A stretch of 43,455 nucleotides of DNA from Siminovitchia acidinfaciens (GCF_003605385.1 NZ_QYTV02000001.1:346469-389923), one strand, 5' to 3'. Shown: positions 25,524 through 35,617, counted from the first letter of the stretch. Numbers and translations are program-made. Notes: generated by a model from the sequence alone, not told the origin.

Positions 25524-26021
25524 TTGCGAAAAGCGGTAGATCGTGTGACTGATGCATTTGGAATAGTTGGCATCTTCCTGATCATAGCATTGTGTGTGCT
25601 TGTATTGTTGGAGATTATTAATAGGAATATGATCCATCTGGGAATGGACTGGACGATTGAGATGACGGAGTACATGCTGGCCTTTATCACTTTCTGCGGA
25701 GCCGGCTGGTTATTGAAAGCGGATGGACACATCAAGTTTGACATGATTACCGAGAGACTGCCACAAAGGTACAAAAGAGCTGCCCGGATACTGAGTTCAT
25801 CCATTGGATTTTTAATTACATCATTATTGACGGTGTTCGGGTTCTATAAAGTGATAAATCTGCTGGCTCGGGGGATTGTGACAGAAACCGTTCTTGAACT
25901 GCCCCAGGCGCTTCTCATTGCCATTGTGCCGCTCGGCCTGCTCATCGCGTCTCTTCAATTTCTATTCAGGATCATTGACGCTGTGAATGAGGTCCCCTTG
26001 CAAAAGGAGGAGAGTGCCTGA
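25524..26021 (+). CDS. dctQ: TRAP small permease DctQ (system 2)
   Basis: A 165-residue four-helix membrane protein with MDWTIEMTEYMLAFITFCGA and GHIKFDMITERLPQ at the positions typical of DctQ. TTG start at 25524 after AGGAGGGGG. One-base overlap (TGATG) with the next gene. Confidence 0.87.
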   Translation: MRKAVDRVTDAFGIVGIFLIIALCVLVLLEIINRNMIHLGMDWTIEMTEYMLAFITFCGAGWLLKADGHIKFDMITERLPQRYKRAARILSSSIGFLITSLLTVFGFYKVINLLARGIVTETVLELPQALLIAIVPLGLLIASLQFLFRIIDAVNEVPLQKEESA

Positions 26022-27331
26022 TGGAGTGGTATATCGTGTTGACACTTATATTTTTGGGGCTGGCTTTTTTGTTTGGAATTGGCGTGCCGGTCGCTTTCGC
26101 CTTTCTAGCAGTAAATACGGTGGCGGTCTTCCTGTTGTGGAATGGGACAAGCGGGATCGAGCTGCTGACAATGGATCTGTTTCAATCTGTCAGCCTGTTT
26201 TCTCTTCTTCCAATCCCAATGTTTATACTGATGGGAGAAATTATGTTTCGGACGGGCATCGGAGCCTATGTCTTTGAAGCGCTTGGAAAGTGGCTGGGTG
26301 CGCTGCCCGGCCGTCTCAGCCTGCTCGCCGTCGGCAGTGGAACGCTGTTTTCCGCTTTGAGCGGTTCAAGTGTAGCAAGCACTGCTTTGCTTGGCTCACT
26401 TTTAGTACCTGAAATGGAGAAAAAGGGATACAGCCATAATATGTCTATCGGTCCGATTCTGGGGAGTGCGGGGTTAGCCACAATGATACCGCCGACCGCG
26501 CTGGGAGTGATACTCGCTTCATTGGCAGGAATACCTGTTGGTCATTTCTTAGTGGCCATCGTTATTCCGGGCCTGCTGCTGGCGTCGATTTTCGTTGTAT
26601 ATGTCACAATCCGTTGTGCTCTTCAGCCGGAGTTGGCGCCTTCTTATCATGTGGAGAAAGTATCTATGGCTGAAAGGATAAAAGACACCGTCAAGTACAT
26701 TCTTCCAATCGGCCTCATTGTTGCAGCCATTGTTTCTTTGATCATGCTGGGAATCGCAACTCCCACTGAATCTGCAGTGTTGGGTGCAGTAGCCGTCGTT
26801 CTGCTGGCCGCCTTCTACAAAAGACTGTCCTATCGCCTGCTATACGAGTCACTCCAAGGCACGCTGAAAACAACCGCCATGATATTAATGATTATGACGG
26901 GAGCTTCTATATTCAGCCAGGTGCTCAGTTTCACCGGAATCACTGAAAATCTTATCCTCTATTTCAGCGAACTTTCCATACCTCCCATTCTGGTATTGAT
27001 TCTGCTGCAGATGGTACTTATTGTGCTTGGTTGTTTCCTTGAGCCGGTATCAATCATGATGATGACACTTCCGTTGCTTATGCCGATTATCGGAGCGGTC
27101 GGGTTTGATAAGATTTGGTTTTCGGTCATTCTGTTACTGAATATGCAATTGGCGACCATCACGCCTCCCTTTGGAATGGATCTGTTTGCCATGAAAGGTG
27201 TGTTGGCCGATAAAGTGAGTATGGGACAGATTTATAGAGCAGTCATTCCGTTCATTTTATTAAATGTAGTCTGCCTTGTATTGCTTATTATGTTTCCGCA
27301 GCTGGTGCTGTGGCTTCCGAGCTTCATGTAA
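26021..27331 (+). CDS. dctM: TRAP large permease DctM (system 2)
   Basis: A 436-residue permease with about 12 helices; motifs FGIGVPVAFAFLAVNTVAV, PIPMFILMGEIMFRTGIG and GSAGLATMIPPTALGVILAS. Completes the second TRAP importer. AAAGGAGGAG upstream within dctQ. Confidence 0.9.
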   Translation: MEWYIVLTLIFLGLAFLFGIGVPVAFAFLAVNTVAVFLLWNGTSGIELLTMDLFQSVSLFSLLPIPMFILMGEIMFRTGIGAYVFEALGKWLGALPGRLSLLAVGSGTLFSALSGSSVASTALLGSLLVPEMEKKGYSHNMSIGPILGSAGLATMIPPTALGVILASLAGIPVGHFLVAIVIPGLLLASIFVVYVTIRCALQPELAPSYHVEKVSMAERIKDTVKYILPIGLIVAAIVSLIMLGIATPTESAVLGAVAVVLLAAFYKRLSYRLLYESLQGTLKTTAMILMIMTGASIFSQVLSFTGITENLILYFSELSIPPILVLILLQMVLIVLGCFLEPVSIMMMTLPLLMPIIGAVGFDKIWFSVILLLNMQLATITPPFGMDLFAMKGVLADKVSMGQIYRAVIPFILLNVVCLVLLIMFPQLVLWLPSFM

Positions 27332-27340
27332 ACAGACACT

Positions 27341-27371
27341 GCGGGTATCGTGTTGAAATTGCCCGTTTTTT
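27341..27371 (+). terminator. Probable terminator after TRAP system 2
   Basis: GCGGGTA (27341-27347) can pair with TTGCCCGT (27359-27366) and is followed by TTTTTT. The stem is short with wobbles, so read-through to the reductase is possible. Confidence 0.5.
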
Positions 27372-27457
27372 CACCCTAATGGGATGTTGTGATCGTTAAA
27401 TAATATATCTAAAATTAAAAATATACACTTTTTTCTAAAGCATAAGGAGGGATCGAA

Positions 27458-28781
<1,324 letters not shown>

Positions 28782-29072
28782 TATATAAGAATGCAACATT
28801 CATGTTTCTCCCAACTTAAATTTAGTACTAAGCGTATAGTGAACCATTCTATTTTTAGTAGGATTATGCGGTACCGCTCTAAATAGAATATTGCTACAAT
28901 TTTAATAACTTGAATCTTGATTCCTTGATCAGCAGGAAGGGGTCTCTAAGAATATTTCTTCGTACAGGTCTTTCTACATATACACCGGCCCGTTATGTAA
29001 CCGCTGTCTTAAAATAAACTGGCACCGTACTCAAGGTTTGGGTTAATAGTGAATTTAATGGAGGTAATGATC
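28782..29072. other. Intergenic region with an inverted repeat
   Basis: About 290 bp. It contains ATTCTATTT-TTAG (28846-28858) pairing with CTAAATAGAAT (28879-28889), with the palindrome GCGGTACCGC inside. No U-tract follows, so it may be an operator or a transcription-processing site rather than a terminator. The promoter of the intradiol dioxygenase gene should lie in the remaining sequence. Confidence 0.5.
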
Positions 29073-29855
29073 TTGCAAAAACAGGTAGCGAGAAAGAATG
29101 AGCGTGTAGAAGAGGTTTTCAATTTATTTGTTAAACACATTCAAAATTTCCTGAAGGAAGCGAATCTGAACCATGAGGAGTACACTAACTTTGTCAACTG
29201 GGCGGACCGCCTGGGCAGAGCTGGAGAGTTGCCGCTGTATGCAGACGTATTCCTTGAGACGCATGTGTTGAGGGCGATGTACACGGACAAGCCTGGCACA
29301 CAGCCTTCCCTGCTTGGTCCTTACTTTATCGAAGGTTCGCCTGAGCTGGAAAAAGAGTCGGGGAAACCTTATACGCTGACACAGCGTCCGGATGAAGCGG
29401 GAGAGGTGCTGATTTTTAAAGCAAATGTCAGCTCCACAGACGGCATGCCGCTTGCAAACACCAAGGTGGAAATGTGGCAGAACGACAATACCGGAAAGTA
29501 TTCCGCTTTTGATGCCGATGCTCCGCGGTATAACCTGAGAGGACACTTTTATACAGACGAAAATGGAGACTTTGAAGTAAAGTCAATTGTTCCGCTACCT
29601 TACTCTATTCCGGACCAAGGCCCTACCGGTGAATTCCTGGAGTATGTGGACCAGCATCCGATGCGCCCGGCCCACCTCCACTTCATGTTCATCGCCGACG
29701 GCCATGAAACTTTGATCACACAGGTGTTCTTCGAGGGAGATGAGTGGCTGGAGACAGACGTAGCCGACGGTGTCCGCACGGAGTTAGTAACGACGCTTGA
29801 AGACAAAGGTGATCATAAAGAGGCTTCATTGGATTTCGTTATGCGCCGGGAGTAA
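29073..29855 (+). CDS. catA: Intradiol ring-cleavage dioxygenase (catechol / hydroxyquinol 1,2-dioxygenase family)
   Basis: A 260-residue iron(III) dioxygenase cleaving a catechol-type ring between the hydroxyls. An N-terminal dimerisation domain (VLRAMYTDKPGTQPSLLGPY) precedes the catalytic beta-sandwich. Iron ligands are Y153 (PRYNLRGHF), Y177 (LPYSIP), H201 and H203 (MRPAHLHF). The MRPAHLHF and IPDQGPTGE context is like hydroxyquinol 1,2-dioxygenases, while the next gene, a muconate cycloisomerase, argues for catechol. The catA symbol rests on that context. TTG 29073 is chosen because GGAGG at 29060-29064 is 8 nt away; ATG 29067 and GTG 29049 are badly spaced. Confidence 0.85.
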   Translation: MQKQVARKNERVEEVFNLFVKHIQNFLKEANLNHEEYTNFVNWADRLGRAGELPLYADVFLETHVLRAMYTDKPGTQPSLLGPYFIEGSPELEKESGKPYTLTQRPDEAGEVLIFKANVSSTDGMPLANTKVEMWQNDNTGKYSAFDADAPRYNLRGHFYTDENGDFEVKSIVPLPYSIPDQGPTGEFLEYVDQHPMRPAHLHFMFIADGHETLITQVFFEGDEWLETDVADGVRTELVTTLEDKGDHKEASLDFVMRRE

Positions 29856-29867
29856 TACCCGGCTGCC

Positions 29868-29899
29868 GGGGGCATATTCTTTGTCCCCTTTTTTCTTTG
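29868..29899 (+). terminator. Terminator between the dioxygenase and the 3-oxoadipate operon
   Basis: GGGGGCA (29868-29874) pairs with TGTCCCC (29882-29888, one wobble) and is followed by TTTTTTCTTTG. It lies inside the 79-nt gap before catB, so the dioxygenase can be transcribed alone or the downstream genes may be attenuated. Confidence 0.75.
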
Positions 29900-29934
29900 T
29901 TCGTTGTTTTTAAAAAGTAGAGGAGGAGACAGTT

Positions 29935-31077
29935 TTGGCAACCTTGCGAATTAAACAGATCACTACAGAACTATTGGACATCCCTATCAAACGCCCGCAC
30001 CAGTTTTCCACGGAGAAGGTGGCGGACAAGAGCTTTGTCCTTATCCGCCTGGAGCTGAGCAACGGCGTGGTCGGAATCGGGGAAGGAACAACGCCGGGCA
30101 TCTGGTGGAACGGTGAAAGCGTCGAGACGATGAAGCTAGTTATCGACCGGTATGCAGCCCCCCTTTTGCTTGAGGAAGATCCGACGCAGAATGAGCGCCT
30201 GCTCCAGAAGCTCAACCGGCAGATCAGAGGCAATGGCTTTGCCAAGGCGACCGTAGAAATGGCAATGTTTGACGCGCTCGGAAAAACATACGGTGTGCCG
30301 GTCCACCAGCTGCTGGGCGGCCTGAACCGGGAAAAGATCCCTGTCCGCTGGGCTTTGGCGTCCGGGACGCCCGAAGGTGACATCGAGGAGGCAAAAAGCC
30401 TTGCCGGCTCCGGCACGTACGCCAACTTCAAGACAAAATCCGGAAAAGAGACGCCTGAGGATGACGCGAAGCGCAACATCCAAATCGCCGAAGGCATCCG
30501 CGGACAGTCCACGATCGGCATCGACCCGAATGGCTCATGGGACCGGATCACCGCGATGAAGTGGATGGACGCCTTCTTTGATGCAGGTATCGATTTTTTG
30601 GAACAGCCCCTGCCTCCTGAAGACATCGAAGGCCTGGCGCTTCTTTCCGCGATGAAGAAGGTGCCTGTCATGGCTGATGAGAGCTTGGGCTCCGTGCATG
30701 ACGCCTTGCGACTGGCGGAAGCGAGGGCTGCGGATATCTTCTCCCTGAAAATACATAAATCCGGCGGGATGAAAAACACCGTCAAAATCGCGGGGATTGC
30801 TGAAGCGGCGGGCATCTCCTGCTTCGGGGGCACGTCCCTGGAAAGCTCGATCGGCACGGCCGCCTGCCTCCACGCCTACGCGTCGATTCCTAACCTCGAC
30901 TATGGCTGCGAACTGTTCGGACCCGGCTGGCTCGCAGACGACCCGGTGAAAAACCCGCTAACCATCAAGGATGGCTATATTCTTGTTCCGGATGGACCAG
31001 GCCTTGGCGTGGAGCTTGATGAAGCAAAGATAGAACAGTATAGAAGGGCAGAACAGAAAGGAGTGTTGATCCGATGA
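29935..31077 (+). CDS. catB: Muconate cycloisomerase (enolase superfamily, MLE subgroup)
   Basis: A 380-residue TIM-barrel enzyme. The KxK motif is K166-T-K168, metal ligands D197 (GIDPNGSW), E223 (FLEQPL) and D248 (MADES), and the opposite base K272 (SLKIHKSGG). These are the muconate-lactonising set converting cis,cis-muconate to muconolactone. TTG start at 29935 after GAGGAGGAG. Noticeably GC-rich. Overlaps the next gene by four bases (ATGA). Dipeptide epimerases share the fold, but context favours catB. Confidence 0.87.
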   Translation: MATLRIKQITTELLDIPIKRPHQFSTEKVADKSFVLIRLELSNGVVGIGEGTTPGIWWNGESVETMKLVIDRYAAPLLLEEDPTQNERLLQKLNRQIRGNGFAKATVEMAMFDALGKTYGVPVHQLLGGLNREKIPVRWALASGTPEGDIEEAKSLAGSGTYANFKTKSGKETPEDDAKRNIQIAEGIRGQSTIGIDPNGSWDRITAMKWMDAFFDAGIDFLEQPLPPEDIEGLALLSAMKKVPVMADESLGSVHDALRLAEARAADIFSLKIHKSGGMKNTVKIAGIAEAAGISCFGGTSLESSIGTAACLHAYASIPNLDYGCELFGPGWLADDPVKNPLTIKDGYILVPDGPGLGVELDEAKIEQYRRAEQKGVLIR

Positions 31078-31541
31078 GACATTTGTCCGCTCCTTCCCTT
31101 TCCTTTTTATGTGACATGGAACTGACCGTTGAAGGCGCGCACCTGCCCGGGAAGACCCCGATCGGCAACCGGCGCATCATCCGTGTGACCGGCGGCTCCC
31201 TCAGAGGAGATCGGCTGACGGCTGAAGTCGTGCCCGGCGGGGACGACTGGATCACCGTGCGCGAAGACGGGACAATTATCCAGGATGTGCGCATTCTTCT
31301 GAAGACGGATGACGGCGAACTGATCATGATGAGCTACCGGGGCATCCGCACCGGGGAACCGGAAGTCCTGCAGCGTCTGGACAACAACGAAGAGGTCGAC
31401 CCGGACGAATACTACTTTCGGACCGCGCCCATCTTTGAGACCGCCTCGGACAAATATGACTGGCTGAACCGCCGGCTGTTTGTCTCCAGGGGCATCCGGC
31501 TGCCTGGCAAGGTGAACTATTCCATCTACACTGTCGACTAA
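31074..31541 (+). CDS. DUF3237 family protein in the catC position
   Basis: A 155-residue soluble beta-rich protein of the DUF3237 family, function unestablished. Motifs: LCDMELTVEGAHLPGKTPIG, IIRVTGGSLRGDRLTAEVVPGG, MSYRGIRTGEPEVLQ and the C-terminal PGKVNYSIYTVD. It overlaps catB by four bases and precedes the enol-lactonase by 26 nt. Muconolactone delta-isomerase (CatC, about 95 residues, another fold) normally acts at exactly this step and is not found in the window. I infer that this gene may replace it; the sequence alone does not prove that. Confidence 0.8.
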   Translation: MRHLSAPSLSFLCDMELTVEGAHLPGKTPIGNRRIIRVTGGSLRGDRLTAEVVPGGDDWITVREDGTIIQDVRILLKTDDGELIMMSYRGIRTGEPEVLQRLDNNEEVDPDEYYFRTAPIFETASDKYDWLNRRLFVSRGIRLPGKVNYSIYTVD

Positions 31542-31567
31542 CACTCGGAAAGCGGGGAGATGAAGAA

Positions 31568-32416
31568 ATGGGACAGTATGTGACAACCGATAAAGGACGC
31601 ACGTTTTATATTCACGACACACCGGGGAATCGGGGAACCGTTATCGGAGTCCACGGACTCACCGGCAACCACAAGCAGCTGCACTACTACCAGGAAGTAC
31701 TGGTCTCTGCCGGATACCGGTTCATCAGCTATGACCTGCCGGGGCGAGGAAACAGCGGGCTGGCACCGGAAGACAGTTCGATTAATGCCCATGCGCAGGA
31801 CCTGCTTGATCTGATCGATACGCTCAGTATCCAGCGGCCGATCCTGCTCGGCTATTCGATGGGCGCCTATATCAGCGCGGTGGCCGCAAGCCGCCTAGCC
31901 GATCCGGAAGCGCTGATCCTGTTGGACGGCGCGGGCGAAGCCGATGAAGACACAAGAAACCTGGTCCTCCCATCCCTTGGCCGCCTGGTAAAGGCGTATG
32001 AGTCGCCGGACCAGTATGCTAAAGAGGCAAAATCCCTCTATACCGGGCTTGGCGTTCACTGGAATGCGCATATGGAGGACGTCGTGCGCTATGAGATCCG
32101 GGAATACGACGGCGTCTGGCGGAATAAGGCGGATGCCGGCACGATTAGGCAGGACTTTGACAGTTTCTATGATTTCAGGCCGGAAAAAGTGATCCCTGAG
32201 GTCCGCTGCCCGGTTTTTCTGCTAATCGCGACCGGCTCCCTCGGAAACAAGGGTCCGCTCTTTAAGGAAGAAGGCTATGCCAAGACAAAGGACCTGCTTT
32301 CTGACGTACATGCGGAAACGTCGCCGGTCAACCATTATGAGCTGGTATTCAATCGCCAGCCGGAGATCAACGAACAGGTGCAGTCATTTTTATCACATAA
32401 AGGAGTGACACCATGA
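31568..32416 (+). CDS. pcaD: 3-oxoadipate enol-lactonase-type alpha/beta hydrolase
   Basis: A 282-residue alpha/beta hydrolase. GVHGLTGNHKQLH is the oxyanion region, the nucleophile is S97 in LLGYSMGAY, the acid probably lies in FLLIATGSLG..., and the base is H in SPVNHYELVF near the C-terminus. In this operon the expected reaction is hydrolysis of 3-oxoadipate enol-lactone. It is somewhat longer than typical PcaD. Start preceded by GGGGAGA; overlaps the next gene (ATGA-type). Confidence 0.82.
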   Translation: MGQYVTTDKGRTFYIHDTPGNRGTVIGVHGLTGNHKQLHYYQEVLVSAGYRFISYDLPGRGNSGLAPEDSSINAHAQDLLDLIDTLSIQRPILLGYSMGAYISAVAASRLADPEALILLDGAGEADEDTRNLVLPSLGRLVKAYESPDQYAKEAKSLYTGLGVHWNAHMEDVVRYEIREYDGVWRNKADAGTIRQDFDSFYDFRPEKVIPEVRCPVFLLIATGSLGNKGPLFKEEGYAKTKDLLSDVHAETSPVNHYELVFNRQPEINEQVQSFLSHKGVTP

Positions 32417-33120
32417 ATGCCATGAAAGTCAAAGAACCGCAGGACATCATCCGCGAGATTGTTAAACCGGGCGACGCCATCATGGTCGGCGGGTTCGGCC
32501 TGATTGGCAGCCCGCTGACGCTGATCGACGAACTGACCCGGCATGACGCGGACGAGCTGACCATCATCAGCAACAATGTCGGGGAAGCTGGGCGGGGCCT
32601 TGGCCTCCTGCTCCGCCAGGGGAAAATTAAAAAGGCTATCGGATCCTATTTTACGAGTAACCGGGAAGTCGCCCAGTGGTACAACGACGGGAAGCTTGAG
32701 CTCCAGCTGTTGCCCCAGGGAACTTTTTCCGAAGCGATCCGGGCAGGCGGCGCGGGAATCGGCGGATTCTACACACCGACAGCCGTCGGCACGGAGCTTG
32801 CCAAAGGCAAGGAGACGAAGGTGATCGACGGTCAGATGTATCTTTTTGAAAAAGCCCTCAAAGCTGATGTCGCTCTCATCCGCGCTCAAAAAGCTGACAC
32901 CAAGGGTAACCTCGTCTACTACAAAACCGCTAGAAATTTCAATCCGATGATGGCGACGGCGGCCCAGTATGTGATCGCCGAAGTCGACGAGATCGTGGAG
33001 GAAGGGGACCTGTCCCCAGAGGAGGTCGTGACCCCGTACCTGTACGTGGATGCCATTGTCACGAGCCGCCTGATACTGACAAAAGAAGGGGTGAAGGAAG
33101 TATGGGAATCAAGGAACTGA
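32413..33120 (+). CDS. pcaI: 3-oxoadipate:succinyl-CoA transferase, subunit A
   Basis: A 235-residue CoA-transferase family I alpha subunit. GDAIMVGGFGLIGSPLTLID is the N-terminal CoA-binding glycine motif; GAGIGGFYTPTAVGTELAKG, YLFEKALKADVALIRAQKAD and RNFNPMMATAA match the SCOT/PcaI family. Overlaps pcaD by 4 nt and its partner by 19 nt, implying equimolar translation. Confidence 0.92.
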   Translation: MNAMKVKEPQDIIREIVKPGDAIMVGGFGLIGSPLTLIDELTRHDADELTIISNNVGEAGRGLGLLLRQGKIKKAIGSYFTSNREVAQWYNDGKLELQLLPQGTFSEAIRAGGAGIGGFYTPTAVGTELAKGKETKVIDGQMYLFEKALKADVALIRAQKADTKGNLVYYKTARNFNPMMATAAQYVIAEVDEIVEEGDLSPEEVVTPYLYVDAIVTSRLILTKEGVKEVWESRN

Positions 33121-33752
33121 TTGCCAAAAGGGCTGCGCAGGAGCTCACTCCCCACTCAGTTATCAATCTGGGGATCGGCATCCCGACGCTTGTGCCCGAC
33201 TACCTGGATGAAAGCCAGTTTTACCTGCATACTGAAAATGGGCTGCTCGGCGTGACATCGGTCGCTGAGGAGGACATCGATCCGAATCTGGTCAATGCGG
33301 GCAAGCTTCCTGTCGGGGAAGCTATCGGAGCCGCTTATTTTCACAGCGCAGACTCGTTCGCCATGATACGCGGAGGGCATGTGGATGTCGCGATTCTCGG
33401 CGCCCTCCAGGTGGACGGAAGCGGACAGGTCGCGAACTGGGCCATCCCCGGCAAGGACATCATTGGGGTAGGAGGCGCGATGGACCTGCTTTCGGGCGCG
33501 AAAAAGATCATCATCACGATGGGCCATGTCTCCAAGGACGGATCGCCGAAATTCGTGGAGCGGTGCACGTTCCCGATCACTTCGACCCGAGTGGCGGACG
33601 TCGTCATCACTGACTTGGCCGTCTTCCACTGGAAAGACGGCGGGTACGAACTGACCGAGCTGATGGGGGATGCGACGATTGATGAAGTCAGGGAGAAGAC
33701 GACCGCGGCTTTCCGGATTAGCGAAGCGCTCCTTCAGAAGGAGGGGGGCTGA
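33102..33752 (+). CDS. pcaJ: 3-oxoadipate:succinyl-CoA transferase, subunit B
   Basis: A 216-residue beta subunit with the catalytic glutamate E45 in [25 protein letters not shown] before it, and [20 protein letters not shown] after. It transfers CoA from succinyl-CoA to 3-oxoadipate with subunit A. One-base overlap with pcaF. Confidence 0.93.
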   Translation: MGIKELIAKRAAQELTPHSVINLGIGIPTLVPDYLDESQFYLHTENGLLGVTSVAEEDIDPNLVNAGKLPVGEAIGAAYFHSADSFAMIRGGHVDVAILGALQVDGSGQVANWAIPGKDIIGVGGAMDLLSGAKKIIITMGHVSKDGSPKFVERCTFPITSTRVADVVITDLAVFHWKDGGYELTELMGDATIDEVREKTTAAFRISEALLQKEGG

Positions 33753-34954
33753 TGCGTGAGGCAGTCATCGTCGACGCGGTCCGGACGCCGATCGGCCGGT
33801 ACCGCGGCGCTTTAAAGGACGTTCGCCCGGACGACCTGGGGGCGGTTGTCATCAAAGCATTGATGGAACGCAATCCGAATGTGCCGACAGAATTGGTCGG
33901 AGACGTGATCTTTGGAAACGCGAACGGCGCCGGAGAGGACAATCGTAACGTCGCGCGCATGTCACTGCTGCTGGCAGGCCTGCCGGAAACTGTCAGCGGG
34001 ACGACAGTCAACCGGCTGTGCGGCTCGGGGCTGGATGCCGTCAGTCTGGCCGCCCGCTCCATATTGGCCGGTGAAGAGGATATTTTAATCGCTGGCGGGA
34101 CAGAAAGCATGACGCGGGCCCCGCTCGTGACAGGCAAACCGGAGCATGGGTTCCCGCGCGGAAACATGGAACTGTTTGACACCACGATCGGCTGGCGGTT
34201 CGTCAACCCGAAGATGGAGGAGATGTACGGGACGGACTCCATGCCGCAGACGGCGGAGAATGTCGCTGTAAGATGCGGCATCACACGCCGGGAGCAGGAT
34301 GAGTTCGCTTATGAGAGCCAGCAGAAGGCTAAAGATGCCATGGAAACCGGGCGCTTCGAAGAGGAGATCGTGCCTGTAACGATCATGGACCGGAAGGGCC
34401 GGAAAACAGTTGTGGACACCGACGAACATCCGCGCCCGGATACCACATTGGACAAGCTCGGGAACCTCCGTCCCCTGTTTGGAGGCGGGACGGTCACGGC
34501 CGGAAATGCCTCGGGGGTGAATGACGGCGCGTCCGCCCTGCTCGTCATGAGCTCGGAAAAAGCGGAGGAACTCGGACTGAAGCCGATGGCCCGGTTTTCC
34601 GCGTCTGCGGCAGCCGGACTGGAGCCGGCGGTCATGGGGCTCGGCCCCATTCATTCCACCCGCAGGCTTCTTGAAAGGACAGGACTGTCTGCTGGAGATT
34701 TTGACTTGGTGGAACTGAACGAGGCGTTCGCGTCCCAGTCTATCGAATGCATCCGGCAGCTCGGCCTTGATCCGGATAAGGTCAATGTCAATGGTGGAGC
34801 CATCGCGCTCGGCCATCCCTTGGGAGCCAGCGGAGCAAGAATACTGACCACTCTTCTTTATGAGATGCGGAGGCGTAATGCCAGGCGTGGACTGGCAACC
34901 ATGTGTATCGGTGTCGGCCAAGGAATATCAGTTGCTGTTGAAAACTCTTTTTAA
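33752..34954 (+). CDS. pcaF: 3-oxoadipyl-CoA thiolase
   Basis: A 400-residue thiolase. Nucleophile C90 in [12 protein letters not shown], the His motif [17 protein letters not shown] and the second cysteine in TMCIGVGQG are intact. In this operon it cleaves 3-oxoadipyl-CoA to succinyl-CoA and acetyl-CoA. The first residues [20 protein letters not shown] are typical. AAGGAGGGGG upstream. Last gene of the GC-rich operon. Confidence 0.92.
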   Translation: MREAVIVDAVRTPIGRYRGALKDVRPDDLGAVVIKALMERNPNVPTELVGDVIFGNANGAGEDNRNVARMSLLLAGLPETVSGTTVNRLCGSGLDAVSLAARSILAGEEDILIAGGTESMTRAPLVTGKPEHGFPRGNMELFDTTIGWRFVNPKMEEMYGTDSMPQTAENVAVRCGITRREQDEFAYESQQKAKDAMETGRFEEEIVPVTIMDRKGRKTVVDTDEHPRPDTTLDKLGNLRPLFGGGTVTAGNASGVNDGASALLVMSSEKAEELGLKPMARFSASAAAGLEPAVMGLGPIHSTRRLLERTGLSAGDFDLVELNEAFASQSIECIRQLGLDPDKVNVNGGAIALGHPLGASGARILTTLLYEMRRRNARRGLATMCIGVGQGISVAVENSF

Positions 34955-34957
34955 AAC

Positions 34958-35001
34958 AAAAACACCCCAAAAGATAGATTTTTACTCTAACTTTTGGGGT
35001 G
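34958..35001 (-). terminator. Terminator, best oriented for the minus strand
   Basis: Perfect 11-bp stem CACCCCAAAAG (34963-34973) / CTTTTGGGGTG (34991-35001). The T-run (TTTTTGTTTT) follows only when read on the minus strand; on the plus strand the U-tract is poor, though it lies just after pcaF and may still end that transcript. Confidence 0.65.
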
Positions 35002-35502
35002 CATTACCTTTTCGGGAGATTTTTCAATCATACGCCTGCTTTTTTTGGGCAAGCAGGAAACTAAGCCTGCAACCGTCTTATATACGGAATCCCCTGCGCT
35101 CCCAATTGCCTCTTTCTGCATGATTGGATCACTTGCATAAGCTTTCCATAAAACTTCCCTTCCAGAATGTATATAGTCCTCGTCGAAGTGGCATGGTGCT
35201 CGGTCAGAAATCATTAGCAAAACCCATTGGGAGAGGGGCTTCCGGAGTCCTTTCCGATTTATCGTTCTGCGGTAGATAACCCCTTTTTTAGATTGCCCTT
35301 TTTTAATTCCCAAATAATTATATGGTACGAATCGTACTGAACTTTGCGGAGTATTCAAACCTAATGTGAGGTGGTTTGAGTTTTTCAAATATTCTACTAT
35401 TGCAATAGAAGATGCTTTTAAAAGCGGCCTGCATGAAATCAGATGAGTTATGAAAACGTGTTCAATAAATCTCGATATACCAAAATCTAGATTAATAAGC
35501 AT
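34987..35502 (-). CDS. Uncertain hypothetical protein
   Basis: A 171-codon open frame whose stop falls inside the minus-oriented terminator above. The middle and C-terminal part (SDRAPCHFDEDYIHSGREVL, IGSAGDSVYKTVAGLVSCLP) looks protein-like. The N-terminal part does not, and no good ribosome binding site precedes the ATG. I recognise no family. It could be a decayed gene or chance; the terminator polarity is the main support. Confidence 0.3.
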   Translation of the reverse strand: MLINLDFGISRFIEHVFITHLISCRPLLKASSIAIVEYLKNSNHLTLGLNTPQSSVRFVPYNYLGIKKGQSKKGVIYRRTINRKGLRKPLSQWVLLMISDRAPCHFDEDYIHSGREVLWKAYASDPIMQKEAIGSAGDSVYKTVAGLVSCLPKKSRRMIEKSPEKVMHPKS

Positions 35503-35617
35503 GTGGGTATCGTTATTGTTTTATAAGTTTTATTACGAAATCTTGTTTATGGCAGCTGTTAGGAATAGACTTCCTAACGGTCTAGAAAGTTTCCAGTTTA
35601 TTGGGAAAGAGAGGAAG
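35503..35617. other. Leader of the SDR/IacA-like pair
   Basis: A/T-rich sequence before the SDR. The plus-strand frame is open from 35450, but the first good ribosome binding site is at 35608-35615, so the earlier part is taken as leader. No clear operator. Confidence 0.4.

Noticed and set aside
28839-28860. Fourth copy of the 22-bp repeat
   Set aside because: Only GTGAACC and the T-rich tail match; it diverges in the core and is better explained by the local inverted repeat.
30965-34970. Long minus-strand frames opposite the catB-pcaF operon, up to 278 codons
   Set aside because: These are shadows created by the high third-position GC of the real genes; they lack starts with ribosome binding sites and family motifs.
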